From: Darksidea phi
Taxonomy: Eukaryota; Ascomycota; Dothideomycetes; Pleosporales; Lentitheciaceae
DNA: 64,000 nt
NCBI GenBank assembly: GCA_030770425.1
Contig: JASJFT010000076.1
Span: 1 to 64,000 of the forward strand
Reading direction: 5' to 3'
Shown here: piece by piece, positions 25,433 through 36,390 of the stretch
Numbering within the stretch: position 1 is the stretch's first letter
Layout: every line of letters starts with the position of its first letter
Notes under the pieces: generated by a model
What the model was told of the DNA's origin: nothing
Databases searched by the model: none
Seen by the model: the letters and a program-made list of their open reading frames with translations, nothing else
Position numbers and translations under genes: made by a program

Positions 25433-27279
25433 CTAGGGAGGTAGTGCTGGCGGATGAAGGAGTGTCGGTCAAGTGCGAGATCGGAGAGGGCGGTCTACAA
25501 GAGTGCTGGTTGACTAAGGAAAGTGGGCTTGCTGAGTGTCGGGTTGAATACGACTGTCAGCGTTGTGGGCTGTTGGGGGAAAGGACGGTGACGGGACGGC
25601 GTGGGTATCCACAACTGCGAAGAGACGTTAGAGAACTTTATAGGGGAGTCCTACGACACGCTGCCTCTCGTGAACACGCGCGGCGACGCCCTCTTTCCGC
25701 GAGCACACCGCTGTAGACCGACCAGCTGTCACACAGCACATACTTTTCCAATTCGACGTTCACGATAACGGAGCTTGAAGAGTAGGCTAGGTGCTTTCAC
25801 ATCTATACACTGCGGCATGTAGCATTAGAAGGACACAAGAGAACCCTACGACCGATTACATTTTCTTTATATCACCGTGTTCCCTTTTCGTAAGAGATAG
25901 TAACGATAGGGTCTTGTAATCCATCTTGCACTTCCCGAAGCCAGTACTTTGTCATCGCCGTTATAGGGGAGAGTGGTGTGTTGCAGGCTGTGCCACAACA
26001 GGGGTTGGGGTCGTTTGCTTCCTTATAATCCTTCACGCAGGTCGAGGGGTTGGAGCAGGTGCGTGTCTTACGTTTGGGGATTTGATCTGACAGCATGCGA
26101 AGAACGTCGTGCTTATTCACACATCCTGAGAAGGTTAGCACTAAGCAAGTATGGCTGCTAGCTTTGGCTGTGTTGTATCATTGCAAGTGACCAAGGTTAG
26201 CGCGCCGGAGCTGATAACGGCCGTATCCCCATGTCATTGCCCCGCTTTGCCAACATATCATCCTTCACATCATCCTTTACCCGATATGGCAGCATGACTT
26301 ATCTTCAGCCATAGTCTTGGCGATGTACAATGTTGTTGACTCACCGCAAGAGAGACCTGATCCTACCTGCCTCTCAAGCTATTTATTCCGCTCTGCATCC
26401 ATGAGCCACCTCATCAGCATCATCCTCTACCTTCTTATAAGCCATTGCGGATTGAGATACAGGGACTACTAGAGACTATACAGCAGCTTCTTCCTAACGT
26501 AGCTTAGTACCCGCTTAAGCCCTTTCCGTAGCTAGCGGGCCGCACTCTTGCGAGCCTCACACACGCGGCGTTGTATAGAGAGGATAATATTTGTTCTTCC
26601 AAAGGCGGTCAGTCTATACGGCATAAGTACTTAGCATAGGCAATGAAAGGAAGGCCACTAAAGTAAGTATACATTGCCGAAACACGCTATCTGGTGCCAT
26701 TTGACTAATATCGCGGATCTTTCGCTAGGCGCACTGTAGACGCATGTCTAAGGAAGGTAAGCTTTCTGGAAATCCTCGAAAGCATTATAGCCAAGATATT
26801 TACCTTATACGATGGTCTGGGATTCTAGTCTTAAGCCGACGGCTTCCTCTTTTGACAAATTACAAAATGAAGACATTATTGGCGGAATGAGAACTCTCCG
26901 CTTAGCACCAGCACAAACCGCCCTCCCAAAATTTAATCTGAGTAAAACTGTAGCTGCTGCTACTGCCCGCCCATACCATTACTCCCACCACATACAAAAT
27001 CAGCTGCATCAACCACCGGCATCGAGGCTACGGATCAATATCGCATATCGACTCCGAAGCTAGATATCGCAATCGGGCTTGCACACACTGCATTCATACA
27101 ACAGAATCAGCGGCGGATCAGGGCCAATACTGAGCAATCTGAAATGGCCATAAGGCTCCCCTTCAGTTGTGCAAGCAAAGGGGTTGAGTCCGAACAGGAG
27201 TCTTAGTGCGCAGAATCGAGCCGCCATTAGTGGTGGCTTCTAGGCTTACGATCTTGAGAGATCTCAGCCATTAGGCGGT
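25433..27279. other. Intergenic; possible F-box continuation to 25,716
   Basis: Up to 25,716 a plus frame remains open and may belong to the F-box gene. Beyond that only short ORFs without recognisable character are present. Confidence 0.5.
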
Positions 27280-27696
27280 ATGGAACGCGCTTGGACTCTG
27301 ATTCTGGATTCTGCACGCTGGATATGGCCCTACATCGTCATGTCCGACTCCGTCGGCGTCGCAATCGACTCTATAACAGGAAAAAACAGAGCTGTGACAG
27401 AAGGCCCGTTTATGAGCTGGGGGTACATTTTGAACATGAAGGCACATTTTATATGGAGTTCATTCGTCGCGGCGCACTGCCAACGCGATGGGCAAGGGCT
27501 TGCCCAATTTCTGGCTCGGTTAATGGAATGGGGCAGGGGAAGATTCAAGGACGGCATCGTGGGAGAGCTGGATAAGGTCCAAAGATGTGGGCCTTTTGGG
27601 CAAATAGCGTGGAGAGGAACGCCCTCTAGCAAAGTGCAATGTTCATCATTTTGTTTTAATTCCCTAGGATATTCTGGAAGTAGCTACACTAGGTAG
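27280..27696 (+). CDS. Hypothetical ORF, 138 aa
   Basis: ORF from an ATG at 27,280. The product is rich in Trp and aromatic residues and has no recognisable domain. A second plus frame over the same bases (27,291-27,575) is also open, so the assignment is weak. A poly-A run follows at 27,721. It is listed only as a possible gene or gene remnant. Confidence 0.2.
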   Translation: MERAWTLILDSARWIWPYIVMSDSVGVAIDSITGKNRAVTEGPFMSWGYILNMKAHFIWSSFVAAHCQRDGQGLAQFLARLMEWGRGRFKDGIVGELDKVQRCGPFGQIAWRGTPSSKVQCSSFCFNSLGYSGSSYTR

Positions 27697-28389
27697 CTAA
27701 TTTGAATGCTATCTAATTTTAAAAAAAAAACAGTAAATGTATTAAAATATGTAATATATATGGATTAACGTTATATCTAAGCTTGAAGTCATATCTCAGT
27801 AATACAGAAGTTCGGACTCTAGAAAGGCTAGGAGTGTGCTTGAATCTGACACGACCGGGGTTGATATTGGCCTACTCCAAGGCGAAGATATGAAGCAGTG
27901 ATGCCAAACAGGATGCCGACATGTGTCGGCCTATACTGACAACCGTTAGTCACCCGCCACTACTTCAAGTCTAGAACTTGACTGTCCCTAATCTGCCAAG
28001 CGTTTCATTTCTTTGAGTGTAGAATCCAACCTCCTATATTAAAAGCCGACGCGCGTTTGATTATTTGAAGTATCCATGGAAAAGAACATTTCATCAACCT
28101 CACATGAATGGTCCCAGCATTGATCCACTGATTGAGCAGGGAACATGAAACCAGCAGATCCCTTCGGACGTTTCCTGGCATTGTGCACAGCATGTTCGAG
28201 AAGCAGAAGACGGTGTCGAGGGTATACTAATAACACTCGAAGATGGCAGAAAAGCTAGTTAATCAGGCGAAATATTAATGCGCTATGAGAAGGAAATCTG
28301 TACATAACGCTTCCTACAAATATATTTCACGCCTGATTCCTTCAACTAGAGCTTCATTTACGGTCCTGTGGTTTGAACACAAGATGAAC
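27697..28389. other. Intergenic, no supported gene
   Basis: AT-richer stretch with an A10 run at 27,721-27,730. Short ORFs only. Confidence 0.5.
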
Positions 28390-28719
28390 TTAATGAGAGA
28401 TAATTCGTCCATACCAGCTCCATATGTTATCAGGCGTCTCAAAGTCCTCTGCCCTCCTGGCTGCACGATAGTCTTCCTCATTCATCCAAATGGTGTCTTC
28501 TTCCAGGACCACCCCAACACAAACTAATTGAGAATGCGCCAAGGGATCGCCGGAAGAGTACAAATCGTTGTTGCTACATAACGTTAATTGCCTTAAAATG
28601 TAAGGCAACTTCTCGTCAAAACGACGTTCGTCGTATTCTGAACTAAGCGCATTATGCCAGCCACACTTAACGCCCGGGGCAGCCCGTCTCATAGTAATAT
28701 CGGCTGGATTGATAGCCAT
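28390..28719 (-). CDS. Hypothetical protein, 109 aa
   Basis: The ATG is at 28,719. The product is acidic, with runs such as SSEYDERRFDEKLPYILRQL and EEDYRAARRAEDFETPDN, and looks like real protein rather than a shadow. It starts 90 bp beyond the stop of the HET-domain gene on the same strand. It may therefore be an independent small gene, a lost C-terminal part of the HET protein, or a fragment of a neighbour. I see no known domain or membrane segment. Confidence 0.4.
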   Translation of the reverse strand: MAINPADITMRRAAPGVKCGWHNALSSEYDERRFDEKLPYILRQLTLCSNNDLYSSGDPLAHSQLVCVGVVLEEDTIWMNEEDYRAARRAEDFETPDNIWSWYGRIISH

Positions 28720-28808
28720 ACGGCATCATGATGTTCAGCGAAGATAAGGGCCATGGTACTATCACAAGAATTCCATTTTCGAGATTGTACCCATCATTTT
28801 CCATGTCT

Positions 28809-30404
28809 TTAGTACTCCATGAGATCAGAATGAAGTACTTTAATATCAAGAAGAACTTGTATGTATAAGATATCCTCCAAAAGAATGACTTCCATGGACT
28901 TCAAAATTTCGTAGCGGTCTGATACGTTCCTAGGATTAAAGTCCTCCTCCGTCGGTTCCTTACTGAGGTGTCTATACACGGACCCACAAAAGCCAGTTGG
29001 TTTCAATGGCTTTCCCCTTCTTGAATTAAGTGTAGTATCACTAAGAGGGTTGTACTCAAGCTCTATGGCGCCCCCTGTTCGGAAGAGTATCCTGGCAGAA
29101 ATGGGGCTGGTCATATCCTGCGTTCCAGATTCTTTCCTGAACTCAATAAGATTGGACTCGGGAATCCAGTTATGGTTTGTCCAGATAGTTCTGATCGGGA
29201 TGGTTCTCCAACTCCAACTCTTTAGGAGGAATCCCCTGACTCGATTCGTGTGGTGGCATTCGGGAATCAAAATATTCTGCGGGAAATATAAGAGTTCTGT
29301 GCCTTCCCGTTTTGGCCACTGAGGTAGAAATGAGTCCTCGAAAACTTCGTGCGGCTCCACCCTAACATATTTGTTGGCGTTCTCAGATAAACGGCGGACT
29401 TTGATGTAAATTTGCTTCTCATCCACGCACGATCCCGGAAGAGGACGACGTATACATTGAAGCTGTGCCCAATACTCGTAGCGCTCCGGATGCGGAGTTA
29501 TACAATGCAGAGTAATGCGCAATCCTCTATTCGTCATTGCGAAGGGCTCGCTTGAATCGGGAGGTGAATAGCGGGGAAGAAGATTGCCACAGTGATGGAA
29601 ATTGGCGGGAGAGCGAGCCAAAAGTCCTACATAAGTCCAAGAAGTGGCGGATGCATCCTTCCAGGCAAATATTGTCTGATCGTCTACAGCCTTGATAATT
29701 TCCTCTTGGAGCCTGATGAAGGCGTGCTTTCCTTCGCCGTAAAGAGGTGGCATGTGCACATTGAAAAGTCCCATAAGGGAATACGCCATGTCTTCGACTC
29801 TAGTTGTCTTCCTCCTTGAAGCCCAAGACATTCTTTGAGCAACGCTGGCTTTACTGGGGTCTCCGGTCGCAAGGACAGAGCCTTGGATGTTTGTAATTTT
29901 CTTGATCGAAGCCTTGAAGTCGGATCTGTTTCCCAAACAATCCCAGGAGGCTCCGAAGAATACGACGACAGGAGGCGCAATCAACTCTTGCAAGGTCCAG
30001 CCACGAGTGAACCATCTGCTATTCGCGAATTCCGTTTCAAAACGTCTTCCGATATTGGTTTTGGCAGTAACATCCGTGAGATATGCATAGCATACCTCAG
30101 CGTTCTTGTACCACTGATACATCGAGTTGATGGCCTCGGACAATTCAGCGCTGCTCGTCTTATCGATGCAGCAGGTGTCCACCCAGAAGAACTGCAGCCC
30201 GTCCTTCGCAGCTTGCTTTCCGCAGAAGGCAAGCTTGCGATATCCCAGCTTGTTCTTGCCCATGCCTTCCGTCAAGTCTTTAAAGGTAACTTCTTCGTGA
30301 TCCGCTCCCCAGGTATGCGAAAGAATCGCATATCGTGGGATATGGCTGCCCACATATTCGACCAGGCTGAAGTCGCCGTCACCTTCAAGGCGCAAAAAAC
30401 GCAT
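28809..30404 (-). CDS. HET-domain (heterokaryon incompatibility) protein
   Basis: Intact intronless ORF of 531 aa from an ATG at 30,404. The N-terminal half has the three HET blocks in order: RYAILSHTWG (about 24-33), a block around FFWVDTCCIDK with ELSEAINSMYQWYKNAEVCY (about 72-106), and SRWFTRGWTLQELIAP (about 129-144). The block RVEDMAYSLMGLFNVHMPPL then follows, with YGEGKHAFIRLQEEII. HET proteins act in non-self recognition and trigger cell death after fusion of unlike hyphae. The C-terminal half is a variable region without NACHT, ankyrin or WD repeats, so this is the short HET class. The start fits the family, in which the HET domain sits at the extreme N-terminus. Large, fast-evolving HET families are typical of accessory regions. 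Confidence 0.95.
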   Translation of the reverse strand: MRFLRLEGDGDFSLVEYVGSHIPRYAILSHTWGADHEEVTFKDLTEGMGKNKLGYRKLAFCGKQAAKDGLQFFWVDTCCIDKTSSAELSEAINSMYQWYKNAEVCYAYLTDVTAKTNIGRRFETEFANSRWFTRGWTLQELIAPPVVVFFGASWDCLGNRSDFKASIKKITNIQGSVLATGDPSKASVAQRMSWASRRKTTRVEDMAYSLMGLFNVHMPPLYGEGKHAFIRLQEEIIKAVDDQTIFAWKDASATSWTYVGLLARSPANFHHCGNLLPRYSPPDSSEPFAMTNRGLRITLHCITPHPERYEYWAQLQCIRRPLPGSCVDEKQIYIKVRRLSENANKYVRVEPHEVFEDSFLPQWPKREGTELLYFPQNILIPECHHTNRVRGFLLKSWSWRTIPIRTIWTNHNWIPESNLIEFRKESGTQDMTSPISARILFRTGGAIELEYNPLSDTTLNSRRGKPLKPTGFCGSVYRHLSKEPTEEDFNPRNVSDRYEILKSMEVILLEDILYIQVLLDIKVLHSDLMEY

Positions 30405-30724
30405 GACAGGACCGCCAGCCAGCCCTAGCTTAGAAAGTTATTGGAATAGGCGTAAATAAGACATGCGCAAGTCGAGCAGCTAAGGTACGGTAACTATGCT
30501 AGCAAGTTTATAGGAGAACTTACGGGACCGGGTTTGGAGGGGGTAGTCGGCTAGCCAGCAACGTGGCGGGGCTTATACTGTTTATCACGTGGCGGATATA
30601 TGTGCTTAATAAGCGACTTTAAGCAGTAACGTGTTCCACTAGCAAGCTGCGTACCCTAGCACCCTGCGCAGCCCGAAAACTACCAAAAACCAGAAAAACC
30701 GCGCCTTAATATCTTAATAACCAC
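30405..30724. other. Gap between HET and kinase-like genes
   Basis: 320 bp that must hold the HET promoter and the kinase gene's 3' end. No ORF. AT-rich patches alternate with GC-rich ones; no clear motif seen. Confidence 0.5.
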
Positions 30725-31564
30725 TTAATAAAATAATCTAAAACCCAACTCGCCATCCAATTCGTCATATCGCGCCAGAACATGATGTGCTGAACGGAAG
30801 TCTCCTTTCCAGCAGCCTAAAATAATATCCCCGCCGAAAATGTTCGAGACATCGGGGAAGATGCCTTTGGCATAAAGAGCCTCAACGTGGCGGTCGACCT
30901 TGCGTTGACGGTAAATCTGTCCCTCGCGCACAGCGGGGTCGCTGTCGGGAGCCTCGTCCGGGTAATGTTCGCTGTACGGAAACGTGCCGGTGACAAGTTC
31001 CCAAAGCGTCGAGCCGAGCGCAAATAAGTCTGACCGGATCGTGTTTGGCGCTTCGTAGTCCCTCGGTAAGCAGTGCGTAGCTTTCTCGTACCCAAGCGCC
31101 GGCTGCTCGGGGTGTTGCGCTGCATTGAAGTCTCCAAGGCGGACGTTCAAGTCGTTGTCTAGAAAGAATTGGCGGAGAGAGAGGTCGGAATGTATGACGT
31201 TGTGCTTGTGGATCTTCTCGATCGCTTCAATGATCTGCCGGAACCACAGTCTCCGACGGAAAGGTGGGATTTTGCCCTCATTCTCCTTTAGGTAGGACAA
31301 TAGATCGCCATGCGGATAGTACTCGACGTCAACGTGGTTCATCTCATTGTCGCCCTTGGAAAGGCAATTTGCAATGCGAGGGTGATTGCCCAGTATGGCA
31401 TATATTGCGGCTTCGTTGCGTATAGGTTGAGTGTCGGCACTGCTGCGAGGCACCTTCCTCACGACAGATTTGTCCAGGAGATGGACCTTTCCAAAAATGC
31501 CGATGGCCATGAGGTTTTGATTACAAGGCTGTTCTAGGGTTGCAGAAGGCATAGTAGGCGCCAT
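30725..31564 (-). CDS. Protein-kinase-like protein, atypical catalytic loop
   Basis: Intact single-exon ORF of 279 aa, ATG at 31,564. It has a protein kinase fold: a weak glycine loop (IGIFGKVHLL, about 21-30), VRKVPR with the candidate ATP-binding Lys37, and a HSDLSLRQFF catalytic loop (125-134). DFN stands in place of DFG (145-147), followed by SDLFALGSTLWELVTGTFPYSE. The catalytic Asp127 and metal-binding Asp145 are present. The HRD Arg is Ser, the loop Asn is Gln132 and the DFG Gly is Asn, so activity is uncertain. This pattern recurs in a group of short fungal kinase-like proteins; the substrate is unknown. A related gene lies at 46,487-47,266. Confidence 0.85.
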   Translation of the reverse strand: MAPTMPSATLEQPCNQNLMAIGIFGKVHLLDKSVVRKVPRSSADTQPIRNEAAIYAILGNHPRIANCLSKGDNEMNHVDVEYYPHGDLLSYLKENEGKIPPFRRRLWFRQIIEAIEKIHKHNVIHSDLSLRQFFLDNDLNVRLGDFNAAQHPEQPALGYEKATHCLPRDYEAPNTIRSDLFALGSTLWELVTGTFPYSEHYPDEAPDSDPAVREGQIYRQRKVDRHVEALYAKGIFPDVSNIFGGDIILGCWKGDFRSAHHVLARYDELDGELGFRLFY

Positions 31565-33981
31565 CGTTGAGAGGATAAAAGTAACACGAGTGCAAAGGTG
31601 GCAGACGTGCCAAACTAATTATTGATTCGAAGAAAATCGCGAAGCCATTTTGGGAGCTGGGCTGCCTCGGCGAATTGCCCAATCAGAACGAGAAAGGCAA
31701 CGCGGCAACAGCGAGAACTCAAAACAACCATCATCCGTGGCTGCAACGACCTATATAGGCCATCGCATCCCACAGCGTCATTCTGGTACCTGTAGAGTCG
31801 CTTACAGCCCGCTCACCAGCACTCCAACGACAGGTGGAAATTCAAGTGATCCCTTCCGCCCAAACCCACTCGACAGAGCCTTCCCCACCCCATCCTGTAT
31901 CACGCCGCTAGAGGTCCAACGCCAAATATCCGCTACTCTCCCCCGCCGTGGCGAGCGATGAATTATATTCGCATGCGTATATTGAAGCCGTCGCCGTCGC
32001 GTGGGTTGTGCTGCCCGTGGGCATGGACTTCGTGCGCATCGCGACGGAGGAGGCTAGCCGATCGGCGGGCGTTCGCAGACAGCGGAGTCGGAATGCCGGG
32101 GGAGGGGGTTAGGGACACCAGATGCTAATTAGCGGAGTCGCAGCCGGGCGAGATGCTAGGTATATGTATGGAGCGAAGTGTGGGGATGATGAGCAGCACG
32201 ACCGGGGAATCGGCGCCAACACGGCGTATCGTAGGCCATAGCAGCATGCACGGTAAGAAACGCTAGTGAGCATGTATATGGACTGCATGCAAGACTAAGT
32301 TTCGGCTTATCATGGGGCGATTATACTAGCGTTTCCGAGTCATAGAAACCGGTGGGGAAGTCATCTTTTATTTGGTTGAGCCGATAGTACGGCCTATATG
32401 ATGTCTGCTGAAATGTGCAGTAATAGACCAAGTGTGCGTCGTCCTCATCTGAAGGGTGGCATTTTAGCGAAACAAGATGGAAATGGATTGAAGGGAAGGG
32501 ATAGAGCAATATTTCAAGATTTGCATGCATGTCATGGGGGGCAGCAGCCCGCCGCCAAATCATGCGTCATCCGCCCGCGCGAACTACTCTGGCACGGGGA
32601 GCGGCGCTTCCACTTGGCTATCCCAAATTGGGTTCGTATACAAGATAGAAGGAGTCTCAAAGATGCTGAATATCGCTCGCGAAGCAAAGGAGATATTTGC
32701 GTGACCACTTAGGTCGGAATGGAAGCGGGAAAAAACGCCGTATGGGGTAAATAACGCCTTGTAGCAAGCGCACTCTACACCAGTAGACGATACAGCATGC
32801 ATCTTCCTGGACTGTGATTTCTCGGCTTGCGTGGCATACTCTCTTGCAACAGGTCACCACGGTCATCGTTACACTAGGCAGCAATCTGACTTGCAAACAC
32901 TTGGTGCCTTTGACCAGCTATCTATTGAAGCCCGAAAGGAGGCAGCGTCTCAACTCGTCAAACCTGATGCTCACTCCACCATCGTGTCCGCAATAGAAAA
33001 CTTAACCATCTAAACCAAAACACCGCAGTGGGTTAGCTGCGGCCCTCATGCTCAGCTTGTAACTGAGATAGTCAGGGCTCTACAGCATTGAACCTCCTAG
33101 CGCGGCTCCTACGACCATGCCACCCTTGAGCGGCACACAAAGCAGGCCGACGGCAAATCGTCAGACGACACCCAAGCGTGCTTCGAGCGCCACCGCTGAG
33201 CCTGGCGACCCAACGATGACAAGGCCTCGCTCCACTTCGGTTTCTGTCCCAACCGAGACGCCCGAGAGCGTAGCGGAGAAACCAAATGCTCCCGACCAGA
33301 AAGCCGTCTCCAACACTACCAGCACGCGTATTACACCTGTCTTCCCTCAATAACTGTGTGGAGCGATCATGAAGTTGAGCAGTCGGTAAGAGTTTCGTGA
33401 CCCTTGTCTAGATGTGGGCGGGTACGTGGTCGATATGCGATGCTACGTGCTTGGAGGCTTTTATTGATGCTGGTATCTGGACGTTGCCTGAACGAAGACT
33501 GATGGGTTTGTGTTGTCGGTAGAAAAAGCTTGCGACAGCGCATGATTGGGCTCAGGTTCGCCGAGGCATCAAATTCTGACCTTAGGTGAGTAACTGGTGT
33601 GTGGCGGTCAAAATCGCCTCGCAAAAGCCCCGTCTGCAAAATCGCCTCGAAAATCCAGCGCTGCAACTTTCCGTCAGCAAGGCCACTCGCATGAGAACGC
33701 TCCGCTTTTCCGCAGCTGCGCTTGCCCGGAGTCGGTCAATTGGGTTACAGTGCTCTCGAGCAACGAGGGATCGAACTTTCCGCAGTGTAGAAAGTCCGCC
33801 CAACGTCTCGCTTGCATCTGACTGCGTTGCTCCCACAATACCTATGCCTAGGTCGAATTGATGATTACGAGGCCAGTGTCGGGAACGGGCACGTGGGAAT
33901 ACGCGTTTATTGTCTCTTAGGGGCACGCAAGGGTTGAAAAGAGCTGCTCTCGCACTCCCTGATTGCTTCCGAGGCTATCAA
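31565..33981. other. Gene-poor stretch, weak ORFs only
   Basis: On the minus strand 32,321-32,500 gives a plausible C-terminal peptide (YYRLNQIKDDFPTGFYDSE) without a clear start. A plus ORF at 33,117-33,353 is Thr/Pro/Ser-rich and may be chance. No domain could be recognised. Confidence 0.4.
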
Positions 33982-34936
33982 CTAGAATTTGATGCGACCT
34001 TTGAACAGCGCTGTAACCTGTGCATGATAAGCGAGAGCGAAACAAAGCAGATGGACAGTAGTACCTTCGTTTTCGCATCTATACTCGGACCGAGGATTGA
34101 CAACCCGTCTGATTGGAGCCGATGCATCAGCGCCGACCGGCTCCGCGTCTTGTTGGGACACCGAGACATCCTCCCTTGCAGCGGTTGTCGACCCTACAGT
34201 TGTGGCTCCCGCATCACTCGGGCTCTGCACGGCACCATCTTGCTCTTCACCCACACTGACCTCTGGAAATTGACGGATTGTGTTCGGGTATCCCGCCGGA
34301 TCTGGAGTACCTTGCAGGAGAGTCGACCCCATAGTCGTGGCTTCCGCGTCAGATGTAGACTTGCTCCTCCCAAACGACAACCGTCCCTCCCGTGCCGGTC
34401 GAGGCGCACCACCTGGTACGAGCGGGTGACTCGGAGGAGCCCCCTCCGTTGTGTTTGGCCGACCCGACGCCGCAGTATCATCGCCTTGATTCGAATCGAC
34501 CTGAGACCGATGTCATCACGTTTGTTGTGTTGTATCTGTGAAGCCTTCGTTGTGGCGAGAATTGATTCCGTAACTTCGGTGGGCGTGCGCTGTCCCCTGG
34601 TTAACAGCAGTCCTCTTTGTCTTTTCCAAGCCGCCCCTGCGGTCCGCTGTGGGACGATATAGCTGCCACGGACGGGCGGGTGGGGGTTCAGAAAGAAAGC
34701 GGTGAACTTACGTGTCAAAGTAGATTCCAACGAAAACCGCTGCGGATTTTGGCCGTTGTAGTACGTCTGAGCATCCCCATCCAAGCAGAGTTCCGTCCCA
34801 CGAGCCCTCTCAACTCCGATAGCGCAGATGACGGGATGGTGGCTGTAAGGCCTCCGTGTATCACCTGTTGAAGGCGGCCATGTGCAAACGCGAAAACAAC
34901 CGATAGACTGGCCAAGAATGGGAAAGCAATCTCCAT
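33982..34936 (-). pseudogene. Possible decayed secreted or membrane protein
   Basis: An ATG at 34,936 opens a peptide that looks like a signal sequence (MEIAFPFLASLSVVFAFAHG). The frame closes at 34,715. A good donor (GTAAGTTC) lies just beyond. A candidate acceptor (GGTCTCAG) near 34,500 leads into an open Ser/Thr/Pro/Glu-rich frame running to 33,982 (for example GDDTAASGRPNTTEGAPPSH), which resembles a disordered tail. The frames do not join cleanly, so the gene is either broken or spliced in a way I cannot settle. No family recognised. Longer ORFs over this region on both strands look like shadows. Confidence 0.3.
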
Positions 34937-35553
34937 GGCAAGATGCCGCTGGGTCAAAATAGACCCAAGAGAGGATCGAGGGACGTGGCCAAGAAGGCTG
35001 GCTTCGCAACAACCGGTCATGGTTGCTGCTGCGAGAAGACAGATAGTCCGGAACGAAGAAACGGCGACAGCAATCCATCTATTGGAGGCTGGCCTCGGCC
35101 GGTGTTCCGTGGCCCGAAAAGTACAACTTGTGCCGTGCTTTCATAACGCATAAAGTCTTCTAAAGAAGTACCAAGCGAAAGCTGCTGCAACGTCCTGCAG
35201 GTTCGGCGATGTATGCGTATATAGCCTATGTCGCTACAACCTTGGGATACAGCAAAGTTTACATCGGGCCAACGCCAGGTCCACGCGCAGGTCAATCTGT
35301 GTCAGTGCTTGACCTGGTTGTACCATGGACCTTGCTGGAAACGAGGCGTTGAGGAGCTTTTCGCCGGTAGTCAGGCGACAAATTGGGATTTTTGGTGTGG
35401 GCATAGATTAGGCAGCCAGGAAGGACAAGCGACGGCAACGATGCGGTCGATGCGGCGTGGACCTGTCCGAAAAGGAAATACCGGTCGATCATAGCGGCCG
35501 CAGGAGGAGTTGCAATTGATCGAGGCCAGGCGCTCATACAAGCTCCGGACCGT
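34937..35553. other. Intergenic, no supported gene
   Basis: A plus frame (35,228-35,494) is in phase with the following pseudogene, separated only by a TAG at about 35,495. Its residues lack the strong GC-ending codon bias of that gene, so I leave it out. Confidence 0.4.
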
Positions 35554-36390
35554 GATGGTGACCGACAGCAGGATGACGGAGCCGGACCAGGCGCAGAGGT
35601 ATGTCAGAAAGAACCCCGATGGCACCGTCTCGGCCACCACCGCCGCCATATTGCCAAACCTGCCCGTGCACGAGTTCATGCTCGCCATCGGGACCGGGAA
35701 GCCCGACACCAAGCTGAGGCCCGCACTGTACTCGGACGTCATCATCACTGGCAAGAACAGGGACTGGACCATGAGCCAGTGGGTGATCAAGGACGCCATC
35801 ATGGAGGCGGTCGAGGTCGAGGTCAAGAAGAGGGGCATGGCCGGGCCCGCGAGGCAGGCCAAGAGGACGATCGGCGCCCAGTTCGCGAGGTTCGGCCTGC
35901 CCATCATGTCGCTGGGTCCCGTGTTCGAGACATTGGCCTCCACCATGCCCGGGCTCACGGACGACTTGTCGATCACGAACGGGTACTACTGGCACAAAGC
36001 GTCGTGGGGCATGACCGCGAGCGTGGCCACATTCGTGTGCGAGAACCAGAACGGCGACAGTCCGGGACGGCCCTCATGTTCGCGATCAGCTGCCGAGGCA
36101 TGAAGACGATCAACATGATCTCCACGCCTGAGTCCATCCACGTGCTAGGCGCCTACTCCAAGTCCGTGTGCACCAAGATGGCACGGCGTCATCCGTCCTC
36201 TTGAAGAACTCCACGAAGCTGAAGCTGCAGCCGTCCATCGACACATTCACCCCCCCCCCCCGCCTATTACCATGTATGGGAACGTGTCCGTGCAGTACTG
36301 CAGGGCGCCGGGGCACATCGGGTTGTTTACATCGTGCCTAGTCGAGGTTTTGACAGTCTTCGATCCTCCCTGTGTGATGAAACTGCCAGC
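35554..36390 (+). pseudogene. Unrecognised gene with strong GC3 bias, frameshifted
   Basis: From an ATG at 35,554 the frame uses almost only G/C-ending codons, unlike its neighbours, and gives coherent protein (LPNLPVHEFMLAIGTG, DWTMSQWVIKDAIMEAVEVE, GMTASVATFVCENQNGD). At about 36,060 the sensible frame changes (continuing TALMFAISCRGMKTINM). At about 36,180 it changes again (SSVLLKNSTKLKLQPSID), running into a 12-C homopolymer at 36,250-36,261 and a further open stretch to about 36,390. At least two indels have broken it. The start is uncertain, since the frame is open upstream to a TAG at about 35,495. I do not recognise the family. The codon usage suggests a different history, perhaps transfer; that is inference. 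Confidence 0.5.

Noticed and set aside
24759..25472. 237-codon minus ORF over the F-box gene
   Set aside because: Low-complexity Pro/Ser/Thr/Lys composition, antisense to a recognisable F-box with its CT-rich promoter; treated as a shadow.
34194..35078. 294-codon minus ORF
   Set aside because: Residue composition is Arg/Cys/Trp-rich and incoherent, with no domain; it overlaps a frame with a better signal-peptide-like start.
35371..35995. Minus ORFs of 153-201 codons opposite the 35.6-kb gene
   Set aside because: They arise from the strong GC-ending codon bias of the plus-strand gene.
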